From the NCBI GenBank assembly GCA_050949725.1, contig JBMNGH010000003.1:124001-188000 (forward strand): a stretch of DNA of 64,000 nucleotides, written 5' to 3'. Positions 62,944-64,000 of the stretch are shown here, in pieces. Origin of the DNA: JBMNGH01 sp050949725 (GTDB taxonomy: Bacteria > Bacillota > Thermosediminibacteria > Thermosediminibacterales > Tepidanaerobacteraceae). Positions within the stretch are counted from its first letter, which is position 1. The number at the start of each line of letters is the position of its first letter. The translations under genes and the position numbers were made by a program. The notes beneath the pieces are model-generated. The model searched no databases. It was not told where the DNA came from and saw nothing but the letters and a program-made list of their open reading frames with translations.

Positions 62944-64000
62944 CTATAAAGGAGATGGGTTGCTGCCATTTGCTTCTTCTATTGGTGCTATTTTTTTATA
63001 ATAAATATATTTAAGAAACATAACACTTAACACTAGAGATGCTATTTCAGCTATAGGATATGACCACCAAACAAAGTTTACATCTCCAAGAAGTGACAAT
63101 CCATAGGCAACAGGCAATAATACCACCAATTGTCTTGACGCAGCAGTAAGCAAGCTTAGCAAGCCATTACCAAACGCTTGAAATATCGAACTCGACACAA
63201 TACTTGTACCAGCAAAAATATAACTTAAGCTAATAATGCGTAGGGCCGGGACTCCAATGCTAAGCATGTTCTCTGATGCGTTAAAAAGTGATAAAATCTT
63301 TTCAGGAAACACTTGAATCAAAATCAAACCAAAAATCATGATACAAGAAGCATAGGTGATGCTCAGTTTAATAGTCTCAATAATTCGCTCTTTGTTTCTT
63401 GCACCATAATTATAGGCGATAATAGGAACCATGCCATTGTTCAAACCAAAGACCGGCATGAATACAAAACTTTGCAATTTAAAATATGCTCCAAAAGCAG
63501 CAATAGCTGTAGATGAAAACTTATTCAGTATATTATTCAAACCATAAGTAGTAATCGAAGTAAGAGACATCATAATAATAGAAGGAATTCCAACAGAGTA
63601 GATATTTTTAATAATTTTTAAACTTGGTCTAAAACCTCTTATATCTACACTGATTTCCTTATTTACTTTGAGATTGAAAATAATTGCGAGAATAGCTGCC
63701 GTTATTTGGCCAATAACAGTCGCTATTGCCGCCCCTGCCGGTCCCATTGTGGGTATTCCAAAGTATCCAAATATGAAAATGGGGTCGAGGATTATATTAA
63801 TAATAGCTCCTGTCCCTTGGGTAATCATGGAATAAATGGTCTTTCCCGTAGATTGGAGTAACCGTTCGAATACAATTTGAACAAATTTACCAATAGACAA
63901 TATACAAATGATGCTCAAATAAGAATGGCCATACTCAATAATTTGTGCATTGCCGGTTTGATATGTAAAATAAGATTTTGAAAACAACATACCAAATATC
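62944..64000 (-). CDS. MATE family multidrug/Na+ antiporter, truncated by the window edge
   Basis: About nine membrane segments are visible, with QSTGKTIYSMITQGTGAIIN IILDPIFIFG and IAAFGAYFKLQSFVFMPVFG LNNGMVPIIAYNYGARN, the MATE signatures. The frame is open to the right edge, so the first 80-100 residues lie outside. It probably exports cationic compounds in exchange for sodium or protons. Confidence 0.92.
   Translation of the reverse strand, partial: IFGMLFSKSYFTYQTGNAQIIEYGHSYLSIICILSIGKFVQIVFERLLQSTGKTIYSMITQGTGAIINIILDPIFIFGYFGIPTMGPAGAAIATVIGQITAAILAIIFNLKVNKEISVDIRGFRPSLKIIKNIYSVGIPSIIMMSLTSITTYGLNNILNKFSSTAIAAFGAYFKLQSFVFMPVFGLNNGMVPIIAYNYGARNKERIIETIKLSITYASCIMIFGLILIQVFPEKILSLFNASENMLSIGVPALRIISLSYIFAGTSIVSSSIFQAFGNGLLSLLTAASRQLVVLLPVAYGLSLLGDVNFVWWSYPIAEIASLVLSVMFLKYIYYKKIAPIEEANGSNPSPL

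Overview
The window is low-GC DNA with Gram-positive style ribosome binding sites, Rho-independent terminators and a content typical of an obligately anaerobic, motile member of the Clostridia (Bacillota). Supporting signs are flagellin with a sigma-28 promoter, FliD/FliS/FlaG, A-type flavodiiron protein, high-molecular-weight rubredoxin, a selenocysteine peroxiredoxin, 2-oxoacid:ferredoxin oxidoreductase and ADP-forming acyl-CoA synthetase. No rRNA or tRNA gene was seen. I do not name a genus.

Layout. 1-19.4 kb is mostly minus-strand housekeeping and stress genes: a broken cysteine-desulfurase-like end, FliK-like and FlhB-like flagellar proteins, rubredoxin/flavin reductase, YbaK, a TGA-containing peroxiredoxin (PrxU) with a SECIS-like hairpin, a glutamate-synthase-like flavoenzyme, several small enzymes, a 1138-residue secreted protein beside an S41 peptidase, and a membrane LuxR regulator. 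19.8-25.5 kb is a decayed integrative element: a truncated integrase, a CI/LexA-like repressor with a divergent promoter/operator switch, a SprT-like protein, and an IS21-family insertion whose ends and 5-bp target duplication can be read exactly. 25.6-36.7 kb is mixed: bacterioferritin, a stretch of pseudogenes, a nitrate/sulfonate-type ABC transporter, a diguanylate cyclase and flavodiiron protein FprA.

The most interesting part is 36.8-51.2 kb. A minus-strand cluster encodes a minimal bacterial microcompartment: one BMC-H, one BMC-P and one tandem BMC-T shell protein, with a class V PLP enzyme and a hydantoinase/allantoinase-type cyclic amidohydrolase. No aldehyde dehydrogenase, alcohol dehydrogenase or phosphotransacylase of the classical metabolosomes is present. 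The two enzymes belong to unrelated folds but start with the same roughly 45-residue module, which I propose is an assembly or targeting domain. Downstream on the same strand lie a four-subunit 2-oxoacid:ferredoxin oxidoreductase, both subunits of an ADP-forming acyl-CoA synthetase, parts of an oligopeptide-type ABC transporter and a nitroreductase. A divergent Crp/Fnr regulator and a 16-bp perfect palindrome sit at the head. The simplest reading is uptake and ring opening of a cyclic amide, amino-group chemistry in the compartment, then oxidation of a 2-oxoacid to acyl-CoA and ATP formation outside it. The substrate is not visible from sequence.

51.3-64 kb holds a polar amino acid ABC transporter under a lysine riboswitch with terminator, a chemoreceptor under a cyclic di-GMP-I riboswitch, TrmL, a zinc-ribbon protein with a GC-rich leader, and the flagellar filament cluster (fliT/flgN-like, fliS, fliD, flaG, flagellin). 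The flagellin gene has intact ends, a frameshifted centre with a duplicated segment, and a leader that looks CsrA-controlled. A MATE transporter runs off the right edge.
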